From: Halorubrum ezzemoulense DSM 17463
GTDB lineage: Archaea > Halobacteriota > Halobacteria > Halobacteriales > Haloferacaceae
DNA length: 64,000 bases
Direction of reading: 5' to 3'
Assembly: GCF_002114285.1 (NCBI RefSeq)
Contig: NZ_NEDJ01000006.1
Location: 1 to 64,000, forward strand
The notes below the pieces were generated by a model that searched no databases, was not told the DNA's origin, and saw nothing but the letters and a program-made list of their open reading frames with translations. The position numbers were made by a program, and so were the translations under genes. Every line of letters begins with the position of its first letter. Positions within the stretch are counted from its first letter, which is position 1. Below, in pieces: positions 42,970 to 52,394 of the stretch.

Positions 42970-45606
42970 ATGGGAAGAGGTTCATCTACGAACGGTGCCG
43001 ATCGGTTCGGATCGGACGGCGATGAGGTGACGAGCGTTTACGAGGCGATGTTTCAGGAGGCTGACGACGCGATCTTTCTCGTTGACGTGGCGCGGACGGA
43101 CGGCGAGTACGAGTTCACGTTCAGGCAGAACAACACCGCACACCAGCGACAGACCGGGCTGACCGAGGACGCGATGTTCGGGAAGACGCCCCGGGAACTC
43201 CTCGGAGAGCAACAGGGGGCCGCGGTCGAGGCGAACTATCGGCTCTGCGTCGAGCGGGGGACGACGATCGAGTACGAGGAGCGGCTCGAGTTCCCGGGCG
43301 GGGCGACCGACTGGCAGACGAAGCTTACCCCGGTCGTCGACGACGGAACGGTGACGCAGATCGTCGGCGTCGCCCGCGACGTCACGCGACAGAAGGAGCG
43401 GGAGCGGGAACACCGGCGCACGCACCGGCGGTTCCAGACCGTCTTGGAGACGATGTCCGCGGCGGTGTTCCTGAAGGACACCGAGGGGCGGTACCTGCTG
43501 ATGAACCAGGCGTGCCGCAACGTGTTCGACGTCGACGAGGACCCCGTCGGGATGACCGACGAGGAACTCTTCCCGGAGGCCGTCGCGGCGCAGGCCCGCG
43601 CTGACGACCGCCGGGTCGTTGAAGACGGCGAACGGATCGAAGTCGAGGAGACGGTGCCGACGCCCGCCGGAGAGAGCGTTCGGCTGACGCGGAAGTCCCC
43701 CGTGTACGACGAGGAGGGGGAGATACGCGGTGTGTGCGGTGTGTCGACCGACATCACCGAACAACGGGAGCGAGAGCGAGCGCTCCAACAGATCAAAGAC
43801 CGCCTCGAACTCGCGGTCGAGGGCGCACAGATCGGCGTCTGGGACTGGGACATGGCCACCGACGAGGTCGATTTCAACGACCGGTGGGCCCGGATGTTGG
43901 GCCACGCGCCCGACGAGATCGAACCGCACCTCGACGCGTGGGAGCGGCGCGTTCACCCCGACGACCTCGGGCCCGTCGAAGACGCCCTGTCGAGCCACAT
44001 GGCCGGCGAGACGGAGCTCTACGACACGGAACACCGGATGCGCACCGCGGCGGGGGACTGGAAGTGGATCCGGGACGTCGGGAAGGTCGTCGAGCGCGAC
44101 GACGACGGGAAGCCGGTCCGCGCGGTCGGGGTCCGCCTCGACATCGACGACCAAAAGCGCCGGGAGGCGGAACTGGAACGCACGCGATCGGTCATCGAGC
44201 GCACCCAAGAGAGCGCGTCGATCGGCTGGTGGGAGGCCGATCTGGTCGAGGACTCGCTCACGTGGAGCGACGAGGTGTACCGGATCCACGAGGTTCCGCC
44301 CGACGACACGATCCACCTAGAGGACGGGCTCAGCTTCTACCACCCGGACGACCGCGACGCCATCGAGGCGGCGTTCGACCGCCTGACCGAGGCGGGCGAG
44401 TCGTACGACCTCGAACTCCGCATCGTGACGGAGTCCGATCGGACCAAGTGGGTGCGGGCGATCGGCGATCCGCAGTACGACGACGCGGGGAACGTCGTCG
44501 GGGTGCTGGGGCTGTTCCAGGACGTCACGGAGCGGAAGGAGTACGAGCGGGCCATCGAGGCGACGCGAGAGGAGCTCCGGCGGATCATCGACCTCGTGCC
44601 CGACCTGGTGTTCGTGAAGAACCGGGAGGGCGAGTACCTGCTGGCCAACGAGGCGACCGCGGCGGCGTACGGGAAGACGCCGGAGGAGGTAGAGGGCAAG
44701 TCCGAGGCGGAGATCATCCCCAGCGCCGAGGACTCCGAGGCGTTCAGGCAGGACGACCTCGCCGTGATCGAGTCGGGCGAGCCGAGGACGATAGACGAGG
44801 AGACGCTGACCACGGCGGACGGGGAGACGCGCATCCTCCAGACGACGAAGATACCCTACGAGGTTGCCGAGACGGGCGAAGACGCCGTCCTTGGATACGC
44901 CCGCGACGTGACCGAGCTCAAGCAGTACGAGCGGACGCTCGAAGAGCAGCGGGACAACCTCACGCTGCTCAATCAGGTCGTCCGCCACGACATCAGAAAC
45001 CAGCTGATGGTGGTCGAGTCGTACACCGGACTCCTCGAGGACGCGCTCGTCGACGACCAGAGCCGGACCTACGCGCGGACGGTCATCGAGGCGGCGAAGC
45101 AGGCGGCGGACATCACGGAGACCGCCAGGGACGTCACCGACGTGCTGCTACAGGCCGGCTCCGACCTGACGCCGATGAACCTCCGAGCCGAGCTCAACGG
45201 ACAGATCGAACAGGTCCGGTCGGAGCAGGACCGGGCGACGGTTACCGTGAGCGAGTCGATCCCGGACGTGACGGTGGCGGCGGACGACCTGCTGGAGGCG
45301 GTGTTCCGGAACCTGCTGACGAACGCGGTCGTCCACAACGACAAGGAGAGGGCCGAGATCACGGTCTCGACGCGCGTCTCGGACGACTCGGTGCGCGTGT
45401 CGATCGCGGACAACGGCCCCGGGATCGACGACGACCACAAGGAGGACATCTTCCAGGAGGGCGCGAAGGGGCTCGAGAGCGGCGGGACGGGGATCGGTCT
45501 GTACCTCGTCGAGACGCTCGTCGACAAGTACGGCGGCGACGTGTGGGTCGAGGACAACGAGCCGACGGGGAGCGTGTTCGCCGTCGAACTGCCCCTCGCG
45601 AACTGA
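42970..45606 (+). CDS. Sensor histidine kinase with five PAS domains
   Basis: 878-residue soluble kinase. PAS domains, some with PAC tails, lie at about 15-140, 150-265, 275-395, 400-525 and 530-650. They end in HisKA with phospho-acceptor His near 675 (VVRHDIRNQ) and HATPase_c with the N-box NLLTNAVVHN, G1 DNGPGI and G2 GGTGIGLYL. No membrane helix is seen, so it should sense cytoplasmic redox or ligand signals. Start at ATG 42970; TATTATTAC about 40 bases upstream. No response regulator is next to it. Confidence 0.94.
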   Translation: MGRGSSTNGADRFGSDGDEVTSVYEAMFQEADDAIFLVDVARTDGEYEFTFRQNNTAHQRQTGLTEDAMFGKTPRELLGEQQGAAVEANYRLCVERGTTIEYEERLEFPGGATDWQTKLTPVVDDGTVTQIVGVARDVTRQKEREREHRRTHRRFQTVLETMSAAVFLKDTEGRYLLMNQACRNVFDVDEDPVGMTDEELFPEAVAAQARADDRRVVEDGERIEVEETVPTPAGESVRLTRKSPVYDEEGEIRGVCGVSTDITEQRERERALQQIKDRLELAVEGAQIGVWDWDMATDEVDFNDRWARMLGHAPDEIEPHLDAWERRVHPDDLGPVEDALSSHMAGETELYDTEHRMRTAAGDWKWIRDVGKVVERDDDGKPVRAVGVRLDIDDQKRREAELERTRSVIERTQESASIGWWEADLVEDSLTWSDEVYRIHEVPPDDTIHLEDGLSFYHPDDRDAIEAAFDRLTEAGESYDLELRIVTESDRTKWVRAIGDPQYDDAGNVVGVLGLFQDVTERKEYERAIEATREELRRIIDLVPDLVFVKNREGEYLLANEATAAAYGKTPEEVEGKSEAEIIPSAEDSEAFRQDDLAVIESGEPRTIDEETLTTADGETRILQTTKIPYEVAETGEDAVLGYARDVTELKQYERTLEEQRDNLTLLNQVVRHDIRNQLMVVESYTGLLEDALVDDQSRTYARTVIEAAKQAADITETARDVTDVLLQAGSDLTPMNLRAELNGQIEQVRSEQDRATVTVSESIPDVTVAADDLLEAVFRNLLTNAVVHNDKERAEITVSTRVSDDSVRVSIADNGPGIDDDHKEDIFQEGAKGLESGGTGIGLYLVETLVDKYGGDVWVEDNEPTGSVFAVELPLAN

Positions 45607-45630
45607 TCGGCGCGCGCGAGGCGGGCGCCG

Positions 45631-45755
45631 TGCGTCGCCGTCCCGCGCGTCGCCGTCGCCGCGCGTCGCCGTCGCCGCGCGTCTCCATCCAGGGCGTCGC
45701 CGTCCCGCGCGTCTCCATTCAGCGCGTCGCCGTCGCCGCGCGTCGCCGCCGCCTC
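45631..45755. repeat. Degenerate GC-rich tandem repeat (about eight 13-18 bp units)
   Basis: The stretch consists of variants of GCGTCGCCGTCGCCGC (and GCGTCTCCATCCAGG), repeated head to tail about eight times, between the PAS kinase stop and the helicase promoter. It is strand-asymmetric: the minus strand is a GGCGAC-rich purine run. Slippage is the likely origin. A role is not apparent. Confidence 0.8.
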
Positions 45756-45826
45756 ACGTCGACCGTGCGCGTCGCGCGGGGCGACGGGCTTAATCGCCCG
45801 AGCGCCCAAGGTCCGACGATCAGACA

Positions 45827-48781
45827 ATGGCGGAATCGTCGGGCATGGACGCGTTCGCGCACCTCGGGAGCGATATCCGCGAGGCGCTCTCCGACCGGGG
45901 CTTTTCCACGCCGACGGAGCCCCAGCGCGAGGCGATCCCGCCGCTCGCCGACGGGCGGAACGCCCTCGTCCTCGCGCCGACGGGGACCGGGAAGACGGAG
46001 ACGGCGATGCTCCCCGTCTTCGACGCGATCGTCGCGGCCCGCGACGCGCCCGGCGACCCGCCGCGGGAGGGTATCTCCGCGCTGTCCATCCCCCCGCTGC
46101 GCGCGCCCAACCGCGACATGATGGACCGGCTTGAGTGGTGGGGCGACCGCCTCGGCGTCGAGGTCGCGGTGCGCCACGGCGACACCACGCAGTACGAGCG
46201 GTCGAAGCAGGCCGACGACCCGCCCGACGTGCTCATCACGACCCCGGAGAGCCTCCAGGCGATCCTCACCGGCTCGAAGATGCGGGTCGCCCTGGAGGAC
46301 GTGGCGCACGTCGTCATCGACGAGGTCCACGAGCTCGCCGCGGCGAAGCGGGGCGCCCAGCTCACGGTCGGCCTCGAGCGCCTCCGCCGCGTCGCGGGGC
46401 CGTTCCAGCGCGTCGGCCTCTCCGCGACGGTCGGTGACCCCGAGGAGGTCGGGCGCTTCCTCGTCGGCACCGGCAAGCGCGACCCCGACCGCCCCGGCGA
46501 CCGCGCGTTCGAGACGGTCGAGGTCGCGGCCGGGACGCGGACCGACGTGCGCGTCCTCGATCCGGCGATCACGGACCGCGATACCACGCTCGCCGGCGAG
46601 CTCGCGGTCGACGAGACGACCGCGAGCCACGTCCGGACGATCCGCGAGATCGTCGCCGAGAACGAGTCGACGCTGATCTTCGTCAACACGCGCCAGACCG
46701 CGGAGGCGCTCGGCTCGCGGTTCAAGACGCTCGCCGAGAACGAGCGGGAGGCCGCCGAACGCGAGGGGCGGGACGACGCCGCGGACCCCACCGAGATCGA
46801 GCTCCACCACGGATCGCTCTCGAAGGAGGTCCGGGTCGACGTGGAAGACCGGTTCAAGTCGGGCGGTCTGGACGGGCTCGTCTGCACCTCCTCGATGGAG
46901 CTCGGGATCGACGTGGGGCGCGTCGACCACGTGGTCCAGTACGGGAGCCCCCGCGAGGTGGCCCGGCTGCTCCAGCGCGTCGGCCGCGCGGGCCACCGCC
47001 GCGACCTCGTCTCGGAGGGGACCGTCGTGACGCAGGGAGGCGACGACACGCTCGAAGCGATGGCCATCGCGCGGCGCGCCGGCGAGGAGCTCGTCGAGCC
47101 CGCGAACATCCACCACGGGAGCCTCGACACGGTCGCCAACCAGATCGTCGGGCTCGTGATGGACGAGGGCGAGGTCCACGCCCGGGAGGCGTACCAGACG
47201 ATCACGAACGCCTACCCGTTCGCCGACCTCTCGGAGCCCGAGTTCCAGGAGGTCGTCCGCGAGCTCGACGGGAACCGCCTGCTGTGGCTCGACGAGGAGA
47301 CGGACACTCTCGAAAAGTCGGGCGGCACCTGGCAGTACTTCTACGCGAACCTCTCGATGATCCCCGACGAGTCCACCTACGAGGTGTACGACATGTCCTC
47401 GCGGCGGGGTATTGGCACCCTCGACGAGCAGTTCGTCGTCAACTTCGCCGGGCCGGGCGAGACGTTCGTCCAGCGCGGCGAGATGTGGCGGATCACCGAG
47501 GTCGACGAGGAGGAGGAGCGCGTGAACGTCACGCCGATCCCCGACCCGACCGGCGAGGTCCCCTCGTGGGTGGGCCAGGAGATCCCCGTCCCGAAGCCGG
47601 TCGCCGAGGAGGTCGGCCGGATCCGAGGCGAGGCCGCGGCCGCCCTAGCGGCCGGCTCCACGCCGACGGCGGTCGCCGCCGACCTCGCCGAGCGCTACCC
47701 GACCGACGAGGAGACGGTCGCGGCCGCGCTGAAGGCGGTCGTCGACCACGTCGACGCCGGCCACCCCGTCCCGACCGACGAGCGGATCGTGATCGAGGGG
47801 AGCGCCCGCACCGTCGCGGTCAACGCCGCCTTCGGCCACGAGGTCAACGAGACGCTCGCGCGGTTGCTCGCTGCGCTCGTCGGCCAGCGCGCCGGCTCGT
47901 CCGTCGGGATGGACGTCGACCCGTACCGGATCGAGTTCGAGGTGCCGAACGGCGTCAGTCCCGGAACCTTCCGCGAGGTGCTGGAGACGACGGACCCCGA
48001 CCGGCTGGAGGCGTACCTCGAACTCGCCGTGAAGAAGTCGGACGCGCTGAAGTTCACGCTCGCGCAGGTCGCGGCGAAGTTCGGCGCCGTCAAGCGGTAC
48101 AAGGAGGGGCGCGGCCGATTCGGCGGCGACCGCCTGCTCGCGGCCCTCGAAGACACTCCCGTCTACGACGAGGCGCTCCGTGAGGTGTTCCACGCCGACC
48201 TCGCGGTGCCGGAGACCGCGGACCTGCTCGCGGCGCTCCAGCCGGACGACGGGGGACGGGACGGCCCGCTCGACCTCACTATCGCCCGCGAGCGCACCCC
48301 GCTCGGCACCGCGGGTCGCTCCGCCGGCACGGAGTTCCTCGTCCCCGACAACGCCGACGCCGACGTGATCGAGACGGTCAAAGAGCGCATCCGGGACGAC
48401 CGAGTGATCCTCTTTTGTCTCCACTGTACGGACTGGAAGCACACGACGAAGGTCCGGCGCGTCCGCGGCCAGCCCGAGTGCCCCGAGTGCGGGTCCACCC
48501 GGGTCGCGGCACTCAACCCGTGGGACGACGAGACGGTCGCCGCGGTGCGCGCGGCCGAGAAGGACGACGAGCAGGAGCGCCGCACCGAGCGGGCGCACCG
48601 CGCCGCGAGCCTCGTCCAGACGCACGGGAAGCGGGCGGTGATAGCCCTCGCGGCGCGCGGTGTCGGGCCCCACAACGCCGCGCGGATCATCAATAAGCTC
48701 CGCGAGGATGAGGACGAGTTCTACCGCGACGTGCTCCGCCAGGAGCGCGAGTACGCGCGCACGCAGTCGTTCTGGGACTGA
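45827..48781 (+). CDS. Lhr-class DEAD/DEAH-box ATP-dependent helicase with zinc ribbon
   Basis: 984-residue superfamily 2 helicase. It has the Q-motif-like FSTPTEPQREA, Walker A PTGTGKTE at 51-58, DEVH near 165, motif III SATVG, motif IV LIFVNTRQT, and motif VI QRVGRAGHR near 382. A WH/Lhr-core region follows. Near the C-terminus CLHC and CPEC (about 865-890) form a zinc ribbon, followed by a helix-hairpin-helix-like GVGPHNAARII. It likely works in recombination or RNA/DNA unwinding. TATA-like CTTAATCG about 38 bases upstream. Confidence 0.93.
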   Translation: MAESSGMDAFAHLGSDIREALSDRGFSTPTEPQREAIPPLADGRNALVLAPTGTGKTETAMLPVFDAIVAARDAPGDPPREGISALSIPPLRAPNRDMMDRLEWWGDRLGVEVAVRHGDTTQYERSKQADDPPDVLITTPESLQAILTGSKMRVALEDVAHVVIDEVHELAAAKRGAQLTVGLERLRRVAGPFQRVGLSATVGDPEEVGRFLVGTGKRDPDRPGDRAFETVEVAAGTRTDVRVLDPAITDRDTTLAGELAVDETTASHVRTIREIVAENESTLIFVNTRQTAEALGSRFKTLAENEREAAEREGRDDAADPTEIELHHGSLSKEVRVDVEDRFKSGGLDGLVCTSSMELGIDVGRVDHVVQYGSPREVARLLQRVGRAGHRRDLVSEGTVVTQGGDDTLEAMAIARRAGEELVEPANIHHGSLDTVANQIVGLVMDEGEVHAREAYQTITNAYPFADLSEPEFQEVVRELDGNRLLWLDEETDTLEKSGGTWQYFYANLSMIPDESTYEVYDMSSRRGIGTLDEQFVVNFAGPGETFVQRGEMWRITEVDEEEERVNVTPIPDPTGEVPSWVGQEIPVPKPVAEEVGRIRGEAAAALAAGSTPTAVAADLAERYPTDEETVAAALKAVVDHVDAGHPVPTDERIVIEGSARTVAVNAAFGHEVNETLARLLAALVGQRAGSSVGMDVDPYRIEFEVPNGVSPGTFREVLETTDPDRLEAYLELAVKKSDALKFTLAQVAAKFGAVKRYKEGRGRFGGDRLLAALEDTPVYDEALREVFHADLAVPETADLLAALQPDDGGRDGPLDLTIARERTPLGTAGRSAGTEFLVPDNADADVIETVKERIRDDRVILFCLHCTDWKHTTKVRRVRGQPECPECGSTRVAALNPWDDETVAAVRAAEKDDEQERRTERAHRAASLVQTHGKRAVIALAARGVGPHNAARIINKLREDEDEFYRDVLRQEREYARTQSFWD

Positions 48782-48861
48782 CCAACGGCGGCCCGGACCG
48801 CGCCGAACCGCTCCCCCGTCCGGACTCCCGTTTTTAAGTTGCGGACGACCGAACCGACCGT

Positions 48862-50367
48862 ATGGACCTCTCCGCCGCCGTCACGGCAACGACTGCGACC
48901 CTCCGTCGACGCCCCGCCGACGTCCTCCCCTTTTACCTCCTCGGCACCGCGGTGCCGGCGATCGCTCGGCTCGGCCCGTTCGCGGCGCTCGCGGGGATCT
49001 ACCTCCACCTCGAACTGAACGGCCGCCTCGCCGCGGCCCGCGACTCGCTCGCCGGGGTCGAGCCGCCGCCGGAGACGCAGGACCCCGAGGCGCTTCAGGC
49101 GTGGGCCGAGGGGTTGGGCCCCGCGTTCGAACCGCTGCTCACGCCGACCGTCGTGGTCCTCTTCGCCGGGGGCGTCCTCCTCGCGGTCGCCCTCTCGGTC
49201 CTCGCGTACGCCGTCGTCTCGGCCGGCCAGCTCTCGGCGGTCGCCGCGAGCCTCCGCGACGACCGCGGGCTCGTCGCCGGGATCGCGGGCGCCCGATCCC
49301 CGTGGCTCACGTTCCTCGGGCTGTACGTCGCCGAACTCATCCTGTGGATCGGCGTGGTCGCGCTCGGATTGATCGCGGTCGGCGCGGCGTTCCTCGCGAA
49401 CCCGTTCCTCGGGGCGGCGGTGGCGATCGGCGCCCTGCTCGCCGGCTTCGTTGCCCTCGCGCTCGTTCGGATCCTCTTCGCGTTCGCGCCCGCGGCCGTC
49501 GTCGTCGACGACGCCGGCGTCGTCGGCGGGGTCGAGGGCGCCGGCGGCTTCGTTCGCTCGAACCCCGTCGACGCCGCCGCGTACCTCGTGGTCGCGATCG
49601 GCGCGCTGGTCGCCGTCGCGTCGGTCGCCTCCGGAATCGCGTTCGTCGGCGGGGGCCCCGTCGTCGCGCTCGCCAGCGCCGTCGTCGTCGCGCCCGCGCT
49701 CGACCTGCTGAAGACGGTCCTCTACGGCGACTACCGCGGGACGGTCGACCCCCTCTCGCCGACGGAGGCCGGCCTCCGGGCCCAGCTCGGCGGCGGCCTC
49801 CGACGCGGGTGGCGGGAGCTGCGCGGGTTCGTCCGGTCGACGCCGGGCTCCCACGCGCTCGCGCTCGGAGTGGCCGTCGGGTTCGGCGCGCTCGGGTGGG
49901 TCGCCGCCGCGCCGTTCGCGGAGATGGCCCCGACCTCGATCGAGGGTCGGATCGCCGGACAGATCCCGCCCGTAGCGGCGCTGACGTACTTCGGGAACAA
50001 CTGGGGGGTCGCGATCGCGACCGCCTTCTCGGGCGTCGGGCTTGCCCTCCCCGCGCTCTCGTCGCTCGCGTTCAACGGCCTCGCGCTCGGCGCCACCGCG
50101 GCCTTGGAGGAGAACCTCTCCGCGCTCGTCGCGTTCGTGGTCCCGCACGGGATCTTCGAGATCCCCGCGCTCGTCGTCTCCGGCGCGCTCGGCGTCCGCC
50201 TCGGCGCGGTCTCGTGGCGGACGTTTCGCGGCCGCGCGAGCCGCGAGCGGTTCGCCGACGCCTTGGAGACAGCGTTCTGGGTGACCGTCGGGATCGGGAT
50301 TCTGATCACCGTCGCCGCCGTTATCGAGGGGTTCGTCAGTCCGTACTACTGGCGGCCGTTCCTCTAG
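48862..50367 (+). CDS. Polytopic haloarchaeal membrane protein of unknown function
   Basis: 501 residues with about ten hydrophobic helices. The first covers 20-45, then clusters at 95-130, 145-205, 225-275, and 320-480. Small charged loops link them. The protein is Ala/Gly/Val-rich and recalls the glycerophosphoryl diester phosphodiesterase membrane-domain-like or DUF95-related families, but I cannot assign it with confidence. The TATA-like TTTTTAAG about 30 bases upstream of ATG 48862 implies a leaderless transcript. Confidence 0.85.
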   Translation: MDLSAAVTATTATLRRRPADVLPFYLLGTAVPAIARLGPFAALAGIYLHLELNGRLAAARDSLAGVEPPPETQDPEALQAWAEGLGPAFEPLLTPTVVVLFAGGVLLAVALSVLAYAVVSAGQLSAVAASLRDDRGLVAGIAGARSPWLTFLGLYVAELILWIGVVALGLIAVGAAFLANPFLGAAVAIGALLAGFVALALVRILFAFAPAAVVVDDAGVVGGVEGAGGFVRSNPVDAAAYLVVAIGALVAVASVASGIAFVGGGPVVALASAVVVAPALDLLKTVLYGDYRGTVDPLSPTEAGLRAQLGGGLRRGWRELRGFVRSTPGSHALALGVAVGFGALGWVAAAPFAEMAPTSIEGRIAGQIPPVAALTYFGNNWGVAIATAFSGVGLALPALSSLAFNGLALGATAALEENLSALVAFVVPHGIFEIPALVVSGALGVRLGAVSWRTFRGRASRERFADALETAFWVTVGIGILITVAAVIEGFVSPYYWRPFL

Positions 50368-50459
50368 CTCGCGACCGAGCGGCGACCCGTCTGCGGGCGT
50401 CCGGCCGCAGAGGCGCCGGCCCGCCCGCAGCCTTATTACCGCGCGGGCGAAGCGTCGGT

Positions 50460-50813
50460 ATGCGACCGCTCGTCGCCGTCATCCTCGTCGGCGTCCCGCT
50501 CATGTGGCTCGTCGGCTTCGCCGCCTACGCGTACGTCGACGCGCCCAAGTACGGAATGGACCCGCGCCAGTGGGCGCTCATCTCGTTCGTCGTCCCGCTG
50601 TTCGGCTTCTTCGCGTACGTCTTCGAGCGGGGTGAGCGCGACTACGATCCGGACACCGACCCGTACGCCGGCGGGAGCGACGGGCGGACCGGCGGCTTCG
50701 CCGTCCACGAGTCGCGGCAGGGCGAAGAGCGGCTCGGCCCGGCGGGGACGGAGGCGGACGACGGTGACGACGCGGACGACGAGTGGAACGACCCGGACGG
50801 CGTCGACCTCTGA
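50460..50813 (+). CDS. Small two-helix membrane protein with acidic tail
   Basis: 117 residues. Hydrophobic segments at about 4-26 and 40-57 (ISFVVPLFGFFAYVF) form a hairpin, followed by an acidic cytoplasmic tail (DYDPDTDPYAGG, then DDGDDADDEWND). I recognise no family. TATA-like CTTATTAC about 28 bases upstream suggests its own leaderless message. It ends near repeat copy C. Confidence 0.85.
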   Translation: MRPLVAVILVGVPLMWLVGFAAYAYVDAPKYGMDPRQWALISFVVPLFGFFAYVFERGERDYDPDTDPYAGGSDGRTGGFAVHESRQGEERLGPAGTEADDGDDADDEWNDPDGVDL

Positions 50814-50881
50814 CGGGACGATCGGGACAGGCCCCGGTCAGTACCGAGACGGCGGTGAGTGAGACGGTACGCAATCACCGA

Positions 50882-50952
50882 TGAGGCTGGGGAGGTGTGC
50901 GGTGCCGTACTGGGCGGGGCGGGAGTCAAAAGGGCAGCCGCGGGGCTTTAGC
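50882..50952 (+). repeat. Core remnant (copy C) of the structured intergenic element
   Basis: Only the middle of the family is present: TGAGGCTGGGGAGGTGTG, a variable stretch, GGGCGGGGCGGGAGTCAAAAGG and GCAGCCGCGGGGCTTT. The last part joins the left arm of the long-range stem directly to the closing GGGGCTTT, as expected if the intervening region had been deleted at the stem. It lies between convergent genes. Confidence 0.7.
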
Positions 50953-51033
50953 GGGTTTCGCTGCCGATGTACTCGCCACGATTTAGTTACGGTCGGCGTC
51001 ACCGTTCGACAGAAGCGATCAATCGTACCAGTA

Positions 51034-51423
51034 CTAAATCGCGTCGCGGAGCGCCGTTCGCCGACGGTCGAGGTCGAACGCGGCGTCAGGTGCGTCGAGC
51101 CGGTCGAAGAACGCGAACGCGTCGGCGCCGGCGCGCTCGGCGTGGCCGATCAGCGCCTCGATCGCCGCACGGTTGAGCGCGAACGACTCCAGCTTGCCAC
51201 AGCAGAGCGCCAGCGCGACGCCCGCCTCGCCGGAGGGGAAGGCAGGATCGATAACCGACAGGTCCGGGTCGACGGGCGCGTCGCCCGCGACCCCCGCCTC
51301 CGCGGCCGGGACGACCCGCAGGCACCGAGTACAGATCGCGACCGCGTCGGCCGGCGCGTACTCGCGGATCGAGGGCGGCACGGCGAACCCGACGGCGTCG
51401 GCGTCGCAGTGAGGACAGGGCAC
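51034..51423 (-). CDS. DUF6276-like haloarchaeal zinc protein
   Basis: 129-residue protein with an N-terminal zinc-type CPHC and CTRC pair (residues 3-6 and 31-34) and a later helical domain ending in RRRTALRDAI. I associate it with DUF6276. A Cys-Cys in ALALCCGKLES is also conserved-looking. Function unknown. It follows the atpD gene on the same strand by 116 bases and could be read through from it. Confidence 0.82.
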   Translation of the reverse strand: MPCPHCDADAVGFAVPPSIREYAPADAVAICTRCLRVVPAAEAGVAGDAPVDPDLSVIDPAFPSGEAGVALALCCGKLESFALNRAAIEALIGHAERAGADAFAFFDRLDAPDAAFDLDRRRTALRDAI

Positions 51424-51539
51424 GACCGGAGATAGGCGGCGCTCGAAACTTAAACGCGGCCGTCTTCGGTGCGGCGAGAGCGGCGAGGGAAAACGGACAG
51501 AGCGATCGACAGAAAGAACGGCCGACGCGCGGTGGACGG

Positions 51540-52241
51540 TCAGTCGGCGGGCTCGGGTTCCTCGGTCTCCGCGGCCGCGGCCTCCGCGGCCGCCTCGGCC
51601 TCCTCGGCAGCCTCCTCTTCCTCCTTCTTCGCTTTGATCTTCTTCATGCGGAATATCTCCTCGCGCTCCTGCTCTTCGAGCTTCTGCTCGATGTACTCCT
51701 GATTCTCGTAGAGGCTCGGGAGCAGGGTGAACTCCAGGGCGTTCACGCGGCGCTTCGTGGTCTCGATCTCCGTGAGCATCTTCTTCATCGCCGTCTCCAC
51801 CTCGGCGGCGAGGATGATCGACTCGAGCAGCTCCTCGTAGGCGTCGGCCGCCTCGTCGATCCGCGCCGAGGAGCCGAGCAGGCCGTACCCGCGCTCGTCG
51901 AGGCTCTTCTGTACCTTCGAGGACTCGATCTGCGGGACCACGACGCCCATGATGTTCTTCGACTGGGTCGTGATCTCCGGGTGCTCTTTCAGCGCCGCGG
52001 CCGCGCCGCGGACCGCCACGTCGCCCTCCATCGCCCGGGCCATGTCGATCTTCCGCTGGGCCGTCTCGTAGTTCTCGGAGACCTCCGACCGGACGTCCTG
52101 CGCCTGGTCGAGGATGTCCATGAACTCCATGATGAGCCCGTCGCGCTTCTGTTCGAGCGTGTCGTGACCGCGCTCGGAGAGCTCGATGCGGTCCTCGATC
52201 GCCATCAGGTTCTTGCGCGTCGGTTTGACGTCCTTGGCCAT
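51540..52241 (-). CDS. atpD: A-type ATP synthase subunit D
   Basis: 233-residue central-stalk subunit that rotates within the A3B3 head and links to the proteolipid ring. A long coiled coil is apparent: N-terminal [17 protein letters not shown] and C-terminal [18 protein letters not shown] are family landmarks. The last 50 residues are Glu/Ala-rich and disordered. It lies 153 bases from atpB, with a TATA-like AAAGAATTAA close upstream, so it may have its own promoter as well as operon read-through. Confidence 0.96.
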   Translation of the reverse strand: MAKDVKPTRKNLMAIEDRIELSERGHDTLEQKRDGLIMEFMDILDQAQDVRSEVSENYETAQRKIDMARAMEGDVAVRGAAAALKEHPEITTQSKNIMGVVVPQIESSKVQKSLDERGYGLLGSSARIDEAADAYEELLESIILAAEVETAMKKMLTEIETTKRRVNALEFTLLPSLYENQEYIEQKLEEQEREEIFRMKKIKAKKEEEEAAEEAEAAAEAAAAETEEPEPAD

Positions 52242-52263
52242 CTTGAGGGTAGGTTCCGCTCCG

Positions 52264-52284
52264 AGGCGGTTAATTCTTTTCAGA
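52264..52284 (-). promoter_or_regulatory. Probable promoter of atpD
   Basis: Read on the minus strand, AAAAGAATTAA (52270-52280) lies about 30-38 bases before the atpD ATG at 52241. This is the correct distance for TATA with a very short leader. The 153-base gap from atpB is otherwise GC-rich. Basis is spacing and composition. Confidence 0.45.
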
Positions 52285-52394
52285 CGCGCCGGATCGGCCG
52301 GGCAGCCGCCGCGGATCGGCCCCCGAGCGCGGTCACCGCGGCGCGGTCGCTGGCGAGGGGTATCGACCGCGGGTAAAAGGTGAGTCGAGGCGGA

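Noticed and set aside
45359-45827. Minus-strand frames rich in METRGTAT-like repeats
   Set aside because: They arise from the tandem GC repeat at 45631-45755 and lack any plausible start signal or homology.
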